A DNA stretch of 64,000 nucleotides from Halomicrobium salinisoli (GCF_020405185.1 NZ_CP084463.1:806001-870000); one strand, 5' to 3'; positions 1 to 9,189 are shown, counted from the first letter of the stretch. Notes: generated by a model from the sequence alone, not told the origin. Numbers and translations: made by a program.

Positions 1-2
1 AG

Positions 3-1652
3 AAGACGATGTTCGTCCGCGACGGCGCGGAGACGGTCGAGCGGGCCGTCCCGGACGATCGCCGCGAGCAGCGGGTCCTCTCCGAGGACCTGCTGGACCG
101 CCTGATCGCCGTCGGCGAGCGCGTCGAGGAGCACTACGGCGAACCCCAGGACGTCGAGTGGGCGATCACCGGCGACCCCGCGAGCGAGGACGGCGACCCC
201 ACCGTCTACCTCCTCCAGTCCCGGCCGATCACCACGATCGACGACGCGGTCGCGGCCGACGACGCGAGCGGCGACGCGGCGGGCGGCGTGGCCGACGGCG
301 GCGCGATGACAGCCCAGGGGGAGACGGGCATCCTCGCGTCCGGCGTCGGCGCGAGCCCCATGGCTGCCTCGGGGACCGTCAGGCTCGTCCGGAAGCTCGA
401 CCAGCTGGACAAGGTCGAGAGCGGCGACGTCATCGTCACGGAGATGACGACGCCCGACATGGTGCCCGCGATGAAGCGGGCCGCCGCTATCGTCACCGAC
501 GAGGGCGGCATGACCAGCCACGCGGCCATCGTCTCTCGCGAGCTGGGCGTCCCGGCCGTCGTCGGCACCGACGGCGCCTCGGACCGACTGCGCGACGGCC
601 AGCAGGTCACCGTCGACGGGGACACCGGCACGGTCCGGGCCGGCGACGAGACGGCCGACGGGGAGTCCGAGTCGGCGACCGGCGACGCCGCGGCTACCGA
701 ACCGGCCGCCGACGCCGAGGCCGGTGCCGGCGCTGCCGCCGGCTCGTCTGCGACCCCGAAGCCCATGACGGGCACGGAGATCAAGGTCAACGTCTCCATC
801 CCGGAGGCGGCCGAGCGGGCGGCGGCCACCGGTGCCGACGGCGTCGGGCTCCTGCGCATCGAGCACATGGTGCTCTCGACGGGCAAGACGCCGCGGCGCT
901 ACGTCGAGGACCACGGCGAGGACGCCTACGTCGAGGAGCTGGTCGACGGGATCCGCGAGGTCGCCGAGGCGTTCTACCCGCGGCCGGTCCGCGTCCGGAC
1001 GCTCGACGCCCCCACCGACGAGTTCCGCCAGCTCGACGGCGGCGCCGACGAGCCCGACGAGCACAACCCCATGCTGGGCTACCGGGGCATCAGGCGGAGC
1101 CTTGACCAGCCCGAGCCCTTCCGGCTGGAGCTGGCCGCCGTCCGGAAGCTCTACGACATGGGCTACGACAACGTCGAGCTGATGCTGCCGCTGGTCACCG
1201 ACGCCGAGGACGTCGTCCGCGCGAAGTCGCTCATGGCCGAGGCGGGGATCGATCCCGACAAGCGCACCTGGGGCGTCATGGTCGAGACGCCCGCCAGCGC
1301 GCTGGGCATCGAGGAGCTGTGCGAGACGGGCATCGACTTCGCCTCGTTCGGCACCAACGACCTCACGCAGTACACCCTCGCGGTCGACCGGAACAACGAG
1401 CGGGTCGCCGGCCGCTTCGACGAACTGCACCCCGCCGTGCTCGACCTTATCGAGCGGACCATCGACGTCTGCAACGACCACGACGTCGCCACGAGCATCT
1501 GCGGCCAGGCCGGCTCGAAGCCGGAGATGGTCCAGTTCCTCGTCGACGAGGGCGTCACCTCCATCTCGGCCAACGTCGACGCCGTCCGCGACGTCCAGCA
1601 GGAGGTCAAGCGCGTCGAGCAGCGCCTCCTGCTCGACTCCGTCCGGGAGTAG
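3..1652 (+). CDS. ppsA: Phosphoenolpyruvate synthase, C-terminal part (5' truncated by window edge)
   Basis: PEP synthase interconverts pyruvate + ATP and PEP + AMP + Pi and serves gluconeogenesis in the cytoplasm. The visible part begins inside the ATP-binding domain (the 'VYLLQSRPITT' end of the PPDK N-domain). It continues through the swivelling phosphohistidine domain, with catalytic His in 'GGMTSHAAIVSRELG', and ends with the PEP-binding TIM barrel ('GTNDLTQYTLAVDRNNE', then 'SICGQAGSKPE'). Between the swivel and barrel domains is an Ala/Glu/Asp-rich linker of about 50 residues, a common haloarchaeal elaboration. The reading frame is open to the left edge, so the true start lies outside; the first in-window ATG at 9 is internal. 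The family assignment is firm. Confidence 0.95.
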   Translation, partial: KTMFVRDGAETVERAVPDDRREQRVLSEDLLDRLIAVGERVEEHYGEPQDVEWAITGDPASEDGDPTVYLLQSRPITTIDDAVAADDASGDAAGGVADGGAMTAQGETGILASGVGASPMAASGTVRLVRKLDQLDKVESGDVIVTEMTTPDMVPAMKRAAAIVTDEGGMTSHAAIVSRELGVPAVVGTDGASDRLRDGQQVTVDGDTGTVRAGDETADGESESATGDAAATEPAADAEAGAGAAAGSSATPKPMTGTEIKVNVSIPEAAERAAATGADGVGLLRIEHMVLSTGKTPRRYVEDHGEDAYVEELVDGIREVAEAFYPRPVRVRTLDAPTDEFRQLDGGADEPDEHNPMLGYRGIRRSLDQPEPFRLELAAVRKLYDMGYDNVELMLPLVTDAEDVVRAKSLMAEAGIDPDKRTWGVMVETPASALGIEELCETGIDFASFGTNDLTQYTLAVDRNNERVAGRFDELHPAVLDLIERTIDVCNDHDVATSICGQAGSKPEMVQFLVDEGVTSISANVDAVRDVQQEVKRVEQRLLLDSVRE

Positions 1653-1691
1653 GCTGCCGTCGGCGCTGTTCCCCGGCGACGGACGCCGGAA

Positions 1692-1892
1692 TCAGGCCAC
1701 CGCGGCGAAGTACTCGTCCCTGCACGCGCGACAGAGCGGTACGCCGCGCACCGCCGTCCCCGGATCGGCCGTCGAGCAGACGAAACACCGATCGGACGAC
1801 GACAGGCCGTCCCTCCGGCCGAACGCGAACACTGCCGCGAGGAGCCCCAGATTGAGGGCGAGCAGTCCGACGGTGACGGCGACTCCAGGCAT
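1692..1892 (-). CDS. Small membrane protein with a C-terminal two-CxxC zinc-finger motif
   Basis: This is a 66-aa protein if started at the internal Met (MPGVAV...). An upstream start at 1922 would add ten residues. It has one hydrophobic N-terminal helix (VAVTVGLLALNLGLLAAVFAF) followed by a cysteine-knuckle tail with 'CFVCS' and 'CRACRDEY', probably one bound Zn. No specific family is recognised. It is convergent with the PEP synthase gene and divergent from mfnA. Function unknown. Confidence 0.5.
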   Translation of the reverse strand: MPGVAVTVGLLALNLGLLAAVFAFGRRDGLSSSDRCFVCSTADPGTAVRGVPLCRACRDEYFAAVA

Positions 1893-2033
1893 ACCTGATC
1901 CAGGGGGATACGGTCGCTTCACTGTTTCGTTCGATCCCCGAATTTCGGAATTTTACCCGATAGTTCGTCCAGAATCGTGCCCCTGCCCCGGAGCGCAACG
2001 GCTAAACCGCGAACGGCCCTTGTGACGCACAGA

Positions 2034-3083
2034 ATGCAGCGGGCCGAGCCCCAGGAGTTCGAGCGGGTCCTCTCCTCGATGTGTACCGAACCGCACCCGG
2101 CGGCCCGCGAGGCCGCGGAGCGGTTCCTCGCCACCAACCCGGGCGATCCCGGCACCTACGAACAGGTCGCCCGGCTGGAGTCGGAGGCCGTCGAGATGCT
2201 CGGGGCCATCACGGGGCTGTCCGAGCCCGAGGGGTACGTCACCAGCGGCGGCACGGAGGCTAACATCCAGGCCGTCCGCATCGCTCGCAACCGCGCCGAC
2301 GCGGACGATCCGAACGTCGTCGCGCCGGAGCACGCCCACTTCTCCTTCCGGAAGGCGGCCGAGATCCTCGGCGTCGAACTGCGGACCGCGCCCGCCACCG
2401 ACTACCGCGCCGACGTGGACGCGATGGCGGAGCTGATCGACGGCGACACCGTCTGCGTCGTCGGCGTCGCCGGCACCACGGAGTACGGCCACGTCGATCC
2501 GATCCCGGCCATCGCCGACCTGGCGGCGGACGCGGGCGCGCTCTGTCACGTCGACGCCGCGTGGGGCGGCTTCTACCTCCCCTTCACCGACCACCGGTGG
2601 CACTTCGGCCACGCCGACGTGGACACGCTCACCATCGACCCCCACAAGGTCGGTCAGGCGGCGGTGCCCGCGGGCGGCCTGCTGGCCCGGTCGGCCGACC
2701 TGTTCGAGGGACTGGCCATCGACACGCCCTACCTGGAGTCGACCTCGCAGGTGACGCTGACCGGCACGCGGTCGGGTGCGGGCGTCGCCAGCGCCGTCGC
2801 GGCCATGGAGGCGCTGTGGCCCGAGGGCTACCGCGAGGCCTACGACCGGGAGATGGCCAACGCGGAGTGGCTCGCCGAGCAGCTCGCCGCCCGCGGCCAC
2901 GACGTGGTCGGTCCGGAGCTGCCGCTGGTCGCGGCGGACCTCTCGCGACCGATGACCGCCGAGCTGCGCGAGCGGGGCTGGCGCGTCTCCAAGACGGGCG
3001 CGGACGAGCTGCGCGTCGTCTGCATGCCCCACGTCACCCGGTCGATGCTGCGCTCGTTCGTCGCCGATCTCGACTGGTACTGA
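2034..3083 (+). CDS. mfnA: L-tyrosine/L-aspartate decarboxylase, PLP-dependent (MfnA family)
   Basis: This group II PLP-dependent decarboxylase makes tyramine (methanofuran in methanogens) and/or beta-alanine for CoA from aspartate. In haloarchaea, which lack methanofuran, the beta-alanine role is more likely (inference). The PLP lysine is in '[16 protein letters not shown]', and the PLP-phosphate region is '[15 protein letters not shown]'. The length of 349 aa is typical. The start at [13 protein letters not shown] matches family N-termini; an in-frame upstream ATG at 1977 would add an unconserved, basic 19-residue stretch. It stands alone, about 80 nt before a membrane protein gene on the same strand. 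Confidence 0.9.
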   Translation: MQRAEPQEFERVLSSMCTEPHPAAREAAERFLATNPGDPGTYEQVARLESEAVEMLGAITGLSEPEGYVTSGGTEANIQAVRIARNRADADDPNVVAPEHAHFSFRKAAEILGVELRTAPATDYRADVDAMAELIDGDTVCVVGVAGTTEYGHVDPIPAIADLAADAGALCHVDAAWGGFYLPFTDHRWHFGHADVDTLTIDPHKVGQAAVPAGGLLARSADLFEGLAIDTPYLESTSQVTLTGTRSGAGVASAVAAMEALWPEGYREAYDREMANAEWLAEQLAARGHDVVGPELPLVAADLSRPMTAELRERGWRVSKTGADELRVVCMPHVTRSMLRSFVADLDWY

Positions 3084-3164
3084 CGCCGTCGGTCGGTCGG
3101 GAGGGCGACCGCTCTGCAACAGCGAATATTAAAGTTTAGGGCCGGGCCCCTGCTGAGGACAGTT

Positions 3165-3734
3165 GTGCCACTCGAGGCCGTCCCGACGCTGCTCGCGAGC
3201 TGCCCGACGACGGGCGATCCCGTCGGCTTCGAGCGGGCGGTCTGTACCGCGACCGGCCCCGCCGGCCTGCTGCTCATCGGAGTCTACTCCTTCCTGATCG
3301 CGTTCATCCTCCCGCTGCCCAGCGAGATCGTCCTGGCTCCGGCCTCGTCGCTCCGACTCGGGCTCCCGACGAGCCTCGACCTCGCGCTGGTCATCCTGGT
3401 CTCCGGACTGGGCAAGGCCGCCGGGAGCGTCTTCGCCTTCCACCTCGGTCAGGAGGCCAAGCAGTCGGGCCCGGTCATCAGGCTGCTCCGTCGATCCCGG
3501 TTCGACGTCGTCGCCTGGTCCGAACGCCGGACCGTCGAACTCGCCCAGCAGTTCGGCTACGTCGGGCTCGCGCTCGCTCTGAGCGTCCCCGGCTTCCCCG
3601 ACACGCTCTCCATCTACGCCTTCTCCGTCCTCGAGGAGGACTACCTGAAGTTCGCGCTGGCCACCTTCGCCGGCAGCGTCGGGCGACTGCTCGTGACGCT
3701 GGGCATCATCGGCGGGGCCTCCCTGGCGTTCTGA
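3165..3734 (+). CDS. VTT/DedA-like (SNARE-associated) integral membrane protein
   Basis: This 189-aa hydrophobic protein has a GTG start. It has four or more membrane segments: one near residues 30-50 ending in 'PLPSEIVLAP', a second with 'VSGLGKAAGSVFAFHLG', and C-terminal helices after 'SVPGFPDTLSIYAF'. The pattern of a re-entrant 'PLPSE' loop and a second 'PGFPDT' loop is that of the VTT (VMP1/TMEM41/TVP38-DedA) superfamily, which includes lipid scramblases and small-ion or polyprenyl-phosphate carriers. An archaeal TATA-like 'ATATTAAAG' lies about 35 nt upstream. The substrate is unknown. Confidence 0.7.
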   Translation: MPLEAVPTLLASCPTTGDPVGFERAVCTATGPAGLLLIGVYSFLIAFILPLPSEIVLAPASSLRLGLPTSLDLALVILVSGLGKAAGSVFAFHLGQEAKQSGPVIRLLRRSRFDVVAWSERRTVELAQQFGYVGLALALSVPGFPDTLSIYAFSVLEEDYLKFALATFAGSVGRLLVTLGIIGGASLAF

Positions 3735-3816
3735 CCGCGCCGCGGGGGAGTCGCGACGTGACGGAACCGCGTCGATCGAACCGCTTTTGTCGCTGCGCGG
3801 GCCAGTAGCGCGTGAG

Positions 3817-3900
3817 ATGAGGGTCGACTCCGGCATCCCGATGCGTATGCGTCGCCCCGGGAGCGCCGGGTGGACCCGGGCGGCGGTCGGCGGCCGGTAG
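3817..3900 (+). CDS. Possible 27-aa Arg-rich small protein (weak)
   Basis: A short ATG-initiated frame lies in the 294-nt gap before metG. A haloarchaeal-style T-rich box ('GCTTTTGT', about 3784) sits roughly 26-30 nt before the ATG, as expected for a leaderless mRNA. The peptide has four Met and six Arg residues and no recognised family. No homologue can be named and the GC-rich context makes chance ORFs common, so this is only a candidate. The rest of 3735-4028 shows nothing recognisable. Confidence 0.2.
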   Translation: MRVDSGIPMRMRRPGSAGWTRAAVGGR

Positions 3901-4028
3901 GACGGCCCCCGAGCGCGGCCGGCGAACCTCGGTCCCTCGGCTCTCGTACCGCTTCTGACCGACGAGACCGCAGTCACAGCCATGCTAAACCGGCAGCCTT
4001 TCCACGAGTTCGGAGGTAGCACAGACAC

Positions 4029-6158
4029 ATGAGCCACGACGAGTTCCCCACCGATCGACCCGCGGTGGTGACCTGCGGGCTCCCCTACGCCAACGGGGAC
4101 CTGCACGTCGGTCACCTCCGCACGTACGTCCAGGGCGACGCCTACGCCCGGGCGCTCCGGCGCGTCGGCCAGCAGACCGCCTTCGTCTGCGGGTCGGACA
4201 TGCACGGGACGCCCATCGCGGTCAACGCCGCCGAGGAGGGCGTCGACCCCGAGGCGTTCGCCTCGGAGTACCACGAGCAGTACGCCGAGACGTTCCCGAA
4301 GTTCAACGTCGAGTTCGACAACTACGGCCACACCCACGACGAGACCAACACCGAACTCACGAAGGAGTTCGTCCGGTCGTGGATCGACAACGACCACGTC
4401 GTCGAGAAGGAGATCCAGGTCGCCTACGACCCCGACGCCGACCAGTGGCTCCCCGACCGCCTCGTCGAGGGCACCTGCCCCTACTGCGGCGAGGACGCCC
4501 GCGGCGACGAGTGCGACGAGGGCTGCCAGCGCCACCTCGAACCCGGCGAGATCGAGGATCCGACCAGCACCATCACGGGCAACCCCGCGGAGTACCGCGA
4601 GCGCGAGCACAAGTTCCTGCGCCTGTCTGACTTCCAGGAGTACCTCCAGGGGTTCATCGACCGCCTCGAAGGGAGCGACAACGCCCGCAACCAGCCCCGC
4701 GAGTGGATCGAGGGCGAACTCGAGGACCTCTGTATCACGCGGGACCTCGACTGGGGCATCGACTACCCCGGTGAGTCCGACGGGGAAGACGACCTCGTCC
4801 TCTACGTCTGGGTCGACGCGCCCATCGAGTACGTCGCCTCGACGAAGCAGTACAGCGAGCGCGTCGGGACGGAGCAGTACGACTGGGAGCAGGTCTGGAA
4901 GGTCGGCGGCGAGGAGCGCCACGGCACCGAGTTCGACGACGACTGGCACGACGAGGCCGCCGAAATCGTCCACGTGATCGGCCGGGACATCATCCAGCAC
5001 CACGCCGTCTTCTGGCCGGCCATGCTGCGGGGCGCCGGTTACAACGAACCGCGGGCCATCCTCGCCTCCGGCTTCGTCGGCATCGACGGCAAGTCCCTCT
5101 CGACGTCGCGCAACCGCGCGGTGTGGGCCGAGGAGTACCTCGACGCCGGCTTCCACCCCGACCTGTTCCGCTACTACATCCTCTCCGGATCGGGCCTGGA
5201 GTCCGACGTCGACTTCTCCTGGGACCGCTTCGCCGAGCGCGTCGACGGCGAGCTCGTCGGCAACCTCGGCAACTTCCTCTACCGGTCGCTGCTGTTCGCC
5301 TACCGCAACTACGGCGGCACGCCCGACGTCGCCACCAGCGACGACGTCGAGGCGCGCATCGAGGCGGCCGTCGACGAGTTCGAGACCGCAGTGCGGGAGT
5401 ACGACCTCCGCGGGCTCGCCGACGTCGCCGTCGACCTCGCCGACTACGGCAACGAGTACATCCAGGCTAACGAGCCCTGGAACCTCGTCGACGACGACCC
5501 CGAGCGGGCCGAGCAGGTCATCCGCGACTGCGTCCAGCTGTCGAAGGCCGTCGCCGTGCTCGCCCAGCCCGTCCTGCCCGAGAAGGCCGAGCGCGTCTGG
5601 GGCCAGCTGGGCGAGCAGGGCTCCGTCGCCGACGTCCCGCTCGAGACCGCGCTGGAGCGCCCGCCCGCCGAGTTCGACGAGCCCACGGAGCTGTTCTCAC
5701 AGATCGAGGACGAGCACGTCGAAGCGCTCAACGACCAGCTCCGCAAGCGCGTCGCGGCCGCAAGCGAGGACGACGAAAGCGAAGCCGATACGGACGAGGG
5801 CGACGAGGGCGACGATATGGACGTGGAACCCATCGCGGACGACCGGATCAGCTTCGAGGAGTTCCAGGACGTGGACATGCGCGTCGGCGAGATCCGCGAG
5901 GCCGACCCCATCGAGGACTCTGACAACCTGATGGTGCTGGAGGTCGACATCGGCGTCGAGACCCGCCAGGTCGTCGCCGGCCTCCAGGGGCTGCACGACC
6001 CCGCGGACCTTCCGGGCACGCGCGTGGTCCTGCTGGCCAACATGGAGAAGACGGAGCTGTTCGGTCGGGAATCGAACGGCATGGTCCTCGCGGCCGGCGA
6101 GGACGCGGACCTGCTGACCACCCACGAGGACGCGCCGCTCGGTACGAAGATCCGCTGA
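4029..6158 (+). CDS. metG: Methionyl-tRNA synthetase
   Basis: This enzyme charges tRNA-Met. It has the class I motif 'PYANGDLHVGHL' near the N-terminus, a zinc-binding knuckle 'CPYCGEDARGDECDEGC' around residues 155-172, and a KMSKS-equivalent 'GKSLSTSR' near residue 360. An acidic linker follows at about 580-600, then a C-terminal tRNA-binding (EMAP/Csaa-like) domain from 'ISFEEFQDVDMRVGEIREADPI'. At 709 aa it has the expected length for the archaeal form with fused tRNA-binding domain. The KMSKS loop reads KSLSTS, as in other archaeal MetRS. It is followed by a strong hairpin. Confidence 0.97.
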   Translation: MSHDEFPTDRPAVVTCGLPYANGDLHVGHLRTYVQGDAYARALRRVGQQTAFVCGSDMHGTPIAVNAAEEGVDPEAFASEYHEQYAETFPKFNVEFDNYGHTHDETNTELTKEFVRSWIDNDHVVEKEIQVAYDPDADQWLPDRLVEGTCPYCGEDARGDECDEGCQRHLEPGEIEDPTSTITGNPAEYREREHKFLRLSDFQEYLQGFIDRLEGSDNARNQPREWIEGELEDLCITRDLDWGIDYPGESDGEDDLVLYVWVDAPIEYVASTKQYSERVGTEQYDWEQVWKVGGEERHGTEFDDDWHDEAAEIVHVIGRDIIQHHAVFWPAMLRGAGYNEPRAILASGFVGIDGKSLSTSRNRAVWAEEYLDAGFHPDLFRYYILSGSGLESDVDFSWDRFAERVDGELVGNLGNFLYRSLLFAYRNYGGTPDVATSDDVEARIEAAVDEFETAVREYDLRGLADVAVDLADYGNEYIQANEPWNLVDDDPERAEQVIRDCVQLSKAVAVLAQPVLPEKAERVWGQLGEQGSVADVPLETALERPPAEFDEPTELFSQIEDEHVEALNDQLRKRVAAASEDDESEADTDEGDEGDDMDVEPIADDRISFEEFQDVDMRVGEIREADPIEDSDNLMVLEVDIGVETRQVVAGLQGLHDPADLPGTRVVLLANMEKTELFGRESNGMVLAAGEDADLLTTHEDAPLGTKIR

Positions 6159-6219
6159 GCGTACCGGTTCCCTTCATTTTGAGTTGATCCACGCTCAGTC
6201 AAACGACTGCGATTGTAAA

Positions 6220-6266
6220 CAGCCAGAAAGCCCCTCGACCGGAGCGTGTCGGGGGCTTTCTGGCTG
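6220..6266. repeat. Strong inverted repeat (hairpin) downstream of metG
   Basis: Left arm 6220-6234 (CAGCCAGAAAGCCCC) is perfectly complementary to right arm 6252-6266. Allowing one bulged T at 6235, the stem extends four more pairs, for about 19 bp around an 8-nt loop. It lies 60 nt past the metG stop, with no gene up to 6348. It could be a transcription terminator, an mRNA-stabilising 3' structure, or the remnant of a palindromic repeat element. No U-tract follows, which weakens the terminator reading. Nothing else is recognised in 6159-6347. Confidence 0.7.
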
Positions 6267-6347
6267 GTAACACCTCCAGTTGAGACAGTTCACGCTCCTC
6301 GGACCGTCCCGGCGGGGCTTTTGTAGCCGGACCGCGTACGTGCGCGC

Positions 6348-6704
6348 ATGGTCGAGGACGCGGGAGACGACGAGCGCGAGTGGCGCTTCTCGGTCGACGA
6401 CGTCGGCCCGGAGGGCGTCGTCGAGAACGGCGACGACGGACCGGACGAGGGGGACGACCCCGAGGCGGAACACGGCGCCGCCGGCACGCTGACCGGCTAC
6501 GGCGAGGTCGAACCGGAGCAGCCGACCCTGGAGAACGCGGTGTTCGTCGCCGTCGGCGCGTACGTCGCCGCACTGGCCATCGCGGCGCTGTTCGTGGACC
6601 TGTCGACGCTGGCGCTGGGCACCGTCGCCCTCGTCGCGCTGGGCGCGCTCGTCGGGACGCTCGCCCTGTTCGCTTTCTTCGGCGTGGTCAACCCCGGGAC
6701 TTAA
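6348..6704 (+). CDS. Small haloarchaeal membrane protein of unknown function (possibly DUF7312)
   Basis: This is a 118-aa protein. The N-terminal 60 residues are hydrophilic and very acidic ('WRFSVDDVGPEGVVENGDD'). Two closely spaced transmembrane helices follow at about 62-82 and 86-112. It resembles a haloarchaeal-only family of two-TM proteins; the DUF7312 label is from memory and unverified. It starts 25 nt upstream of the NfeD gene and probably forms an operon with it. Confidence 0.65.
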   Translation: MVEDAGDDEREWRFSVDDVGPEGVVENGDDGPDEGDDPEAEHGAAGTLTGYGEVEPEQPTLENAVFVAVGAYVAALAIAALFVDLSTLALGTVALVALGALVGTLALFAFFGVVNPGT

Positions 6705-6729
6705 TTTCGCAGCCGTCTAAGGGCCGACC

Positions 6730-7305
6730 ATGGCGTCCCTGTTCAGCGAGTCGGTGTCCACGTTGCTCCTGCTGGGGGGAACGATCCTCCTCGTCGCAGA
6801 GGCGCTCGTGCCGGGCGCGCACTTCTTCGTCCTGGGTGTGGCCCTCCTCGTCGCGGGGATCGTCGGACTCCTCCTGCCGGGCGGGCTGGGTATCCTGGCG
6901 CCGATCATCCTCGCGGCCGTCGTACTGGTGGCGACGGCCCTGACCCTGTGGGGCTACCGGCAGATCGACATCCACGGAGGCGAGGGCGCCGCGAGCACGA
7001 CCGACTCCAGTTCGCTGCGCGGCCAGTTCGGCCGGGTCACCCAGCGCGTCACCCACTCGGACGGCGAAGTCAAGCTCGAGGACGGCGGGTTCAACCCCTA
7101 CTTCCGCGCCCGCAGCGTCGACGGCGTGATCGAGGAGGGCGAGGAGGTGATGGTCGTCGACCCCGGCGGGGGCAACGTCCTGACTGTCGAACCGGTCGCG
7201 AGCACCGACGAGATCGACCGCGAACTCGAGCGGGAACGGACGAGCGACGCCGGCAGCGACGACGAGACGGACCGCGACCGCGACGTGGAGTCCGACGCGG
7301 CCTGA
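6730..7305 (+). CDS. NfeD-family membrane protein
   Basis: This short-form NfeD (191 aa) has four N-terminal hydrophobic segments (about residues 1-75) followed by an OB-fold domain ('GQFGRVTQRV...GEVKLEDGGFNPYFRARSVDG.IEEGEEVMVVDPGGGNVLTVEP'). NfeD proteins pair with SPFH/stomatin proteins to organise membrane microdomains, and the SPFH gene follows 93 nt downstream. The C-terminal 30 residues are a charged Asp/Glu/Arg tail. No protease (ClpP-like) domain is present. Confidence 0.85.
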   Translation: MASLFSESVSTLLLLGGTILLVAEALVPGAHFFVLGVALLVAGIVGLLLPGGLGILAPIILAAVVLVATALTLWGYRQIDIHGGEGAASTTDSSSLRGQFGRVTQRVTHSDGEVKLEDGGFNPYFRARSVDGVIEEGEEVMVVDPGGGNVLTVEPVASTDEIDRELERERTSDAGSDDETDRDRDVESDAA

Positions 7306-7364
7306 CGACGCGCCCGATGCGGACCGGTCGCGTCGACGCGACCTATGTGAACGGCTGACAGAAC

Positions 7365-7373
7365 ACTTTTATT
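7365..7373 (+). promoter_or_regulatory. TATA box of the SPFH gene
   Basis: CTTTTATTT is centred about 29 nt before the ATG at 7399, which places transcription start almost at the start codon (leaderless mRNA). The SPFH gene can therefore be transcribed separately from the nfeD gene. Confidence 0.6.
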
Positions 7374-7398
7374 TCCGGCTGTCTGAGTTCCGCACGTT

Positions 7399-8547
7399 AT
7401 GCTACCAGACATAGCCCTCCAGGGAGGTGCCGGCTTCGGTCTCGGTTTGATCGCAGTCGTCCTCCTCCTGCTCGCCATCGCGGTGGCGTACTCGAGCATC
7501 GTCATCATCCGACCGTACCAGCAGGGTGCCTACACGGTCCTCGGGTCGTTCCGCGGCCTCTTCGACCAGGGTATCCACTTCAAGTGGCCCTTCGTCTCGG
7601 ACGTGACGCGGTTCGACATGCGGACCCAGACCCTGGACGTCCCGCGCCAGGAGGCCATCACCCGCGACAACTCGCCGGTGACCGCCGACGCCGTGGTCTA
7701 CATCAAGGTGATGGACCCAAAGAAGGCCTTCCTCGAGGTCGAGGACTACGAGCGCGCGACCTCGAACCTCGCCCAGACGACGCTACGCGCGGTGCTGGGC
7801 GACATGGAGCTCGACGACACGCTCAACAAGCGCGGCGAGATCAACTCCCGGATCCGCCAGGAGCTCGACGAACCCACCGACGAGTGGGGGATCCGCGTCG
7901 AGTCCGTCGAGGTCCGCGAGGTCAACCCCTCGAAGGACGTCCAGCAGGCCATGGAGCAACAGACCTCCGCGGAGCGGAAGCGCCGTGCCATGATCCTGGA
8001 AGCCCAGGGTGAACGGCGCTCCGCTATCGAGACCGCCGAGGGTGACAAGCAGTCCAACATCATCCGCGCCCAGGGTGAGAAGCAGAGCCAGATCCTCGAG
8101 GCGCAGGGTGACGCCATCTCGACCGTCCTCCGTGCGAAGTCCGCCGAGGCGATGGGCGAGCGCGCCATCATCGACAAGGGGATGGAGACGCTGGAAGGCA
8201 TCGGTCAGAGCGAGTCCACGACCTTCGTCCTGCCCCAGGAGCTCACGTCGCTCGTCGGTCGCTACGGCAAGCACCTGACCGGCTCCGACGTGAAGGAGAA
8301 CGGCCACGTCCTCGAGGCGCTGGACTTCGACGAGGAGTCCCGCGAGATGCTCGGGCTGGACGACATCGAGGAGATCCTCGGCCAGATCGACCAGGAGGCC
8401 GACGTCGACGTCGAGGAGATGGAACAGGAGGCACAGGCGGTCAAACACGGTCAGGACCCCAACGACATCTCGGATCCGGACGAGGTCATCGACGAGATGG
8501 ACCAGGAGTTCGGCGCCGACGCGGCCGGCGACGGCGAGGGGTCCTAG
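7399..8547 (+). CDS. SPFH/Band 7 (stomatin-like) membrane scaffold protein
   Basis: This is a 382-aa protein. An N-terminal membrane helix (about residues 12-35) is followed by the SPFH domain (about 36-200; 'YQQGAYTVLGSFRGLFDQGIHFKWPFV', 'DNSPVTADAVVYIKVMDPKKAFLEVEDYERA'). Next is an Ala/Glu/Gln/Arg coiled coil with repeated 'AQGE' units (about 195-245), then an acidic C-terminal extension of about 100 residues with 'DPNDISDPDEVIDEMDQEFG'. SPFH proteins oligomerise at the membrane and act with the NfeD protein encoded just upstream. The long acidic tail probably reflects halophilic adaptation (inference). Confidence 0.92.
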   Translation: MLPDIALQGGAGFGLGLIAVVLLLLAIAVAYSSIVIIRPYQQGAYTVLGSFRGLFDQGIHFKWPFVSDVTRFDMRTQTLDVPRQEAITRDNSPVTADAVVYIKVMDPKKAFLEVEDYERATSNLAQTTLRAVLGDMELDDTLNKRGEINSRIRQELDEPTDEWGIRVESVEVREVNPSKDVQQAMEQQTSAERKRRAMILEAQGERRSAIETAEGDKQSNIIRAQGEKQSQILEAQGDAISTVLRAKSAEAMGERAIIDKGMETLEGIGQSESTTFVLPQELTSLVGRYGKHLTGSDVKENGHVLEALDFDEESREMLGLDDIEEILGQIDQEADVDVEEMEQEAQAVKHGQDPNDISDPDEVIDEMDQEFGADAAGDGEGS

Positions 8548-8556
8548 GCGAAGCCG

Positions 8557-8564
8557 TTAAATTA
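8557..8564 (+). promoter_or_regulatory. TATA box of the tandem winged-helix regulator gene
   Basis: The AT-rich GTTAAATTA is centred 26 nt upstream of the ATG at 8587, the spacing expected for a leaderless haloarchaeal transcript. Confidence 0.55.
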
Positions 8565-8586
8565 CTGGTCCCCATATAGCGCAACG

Positions 8587-9189
8587 ATGGCTGGTGACGG
8601 TGGGGTCGACGAGTCGAAGCGGGCGACGCTCCGGCGGTTCGCCGCCCTGGGGGCGTCGAGCCCGCTCGTGCGCTTCTCGTCCGACGACAGCGACAGCGAC
8701 GCCCGGAGTGCGATCGCCGGGTACGTCTCGACGACGCCCGGCGCCCACTTCTCGAAGATCCGCGACGACCTGCAGCTGGGCACCGGCGAGACACAGCACC
8801 ACCTCCGCGAACTCGAAGGCGAGGGCACCGTCGAGAGCCGCCGCGACGGCGACTACCGGCGCTTCTTCCTGGCCGAGGAGTTCACCGAGCGCGAGAAGGT
8901 GGCGCTGGGCTATCTCCGCCGCGAGACGCCGCGAGGGATGCTCGTGGCCCTGCTGCGGGACCCGACGCTGTCGGCGGGCGACCTCGCCGACCGCGTCGGC
9001 GTCTCGCGCCCGACCGTCAGCAAGTACGCCGCCGAGCTGGAGGAGGCCGGACTGCTCGACCGCGAGGACTACACCGTCGCCGTCCCCGAGACGCTGCTGG
9101 TGCTCGTGGTCAGGTACGCCGACTCCTTCGGCGACGAGGCGGCCGCGCTGGCTCGCGAGGCCGCCGACCTCGTGTCCTACGACCCCTGA
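8587..9189 (+). CDS. Transcriptional regulator with two winged-helix domains
   Basis: This is a 200-aa protein. The first winged helix, at about residues 40-100 ('PGAHFSKIRDDLQLGTGETQHHLRELEGEGTVE'), has the ArsR/MarR-like pattern common in haloarchaea. A second at about 115-165 ('DPTLSAGDLADRVGVSRPTVSKYAAELEEAGLLD') has a clear recognition helix. No ligand domain or Cys sensor is visible. Targets are unknown. It is a single gene with its own leaderless promoter. Confidence 0.8.
   Translation: MAGDGGVDESKRATLRRFAALGASSPLVRFSSDDSDSDARSAIAGYVSTTPGAHFSKIRDDLQLGTGETQHHLRELEGEGTVESRRDGDYRRFFLAEEFTEREKVALGYLRRETPRGMLVALLRDPTLSAGDLADRVGVSRPTVSKYAAELEEAGLLDREDYTVAVPETLLVLVVRYADSFGDEAAALAREAADLVSYDP

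Noticed and set aside
6195..6573. Minus-strand ORFs over the metG downstream hairpin and the two-TM protein
   Set aside because: Low-complexity Arg/Pro/Ser translations antisense to a gene with clear membrane helices; no start signals.
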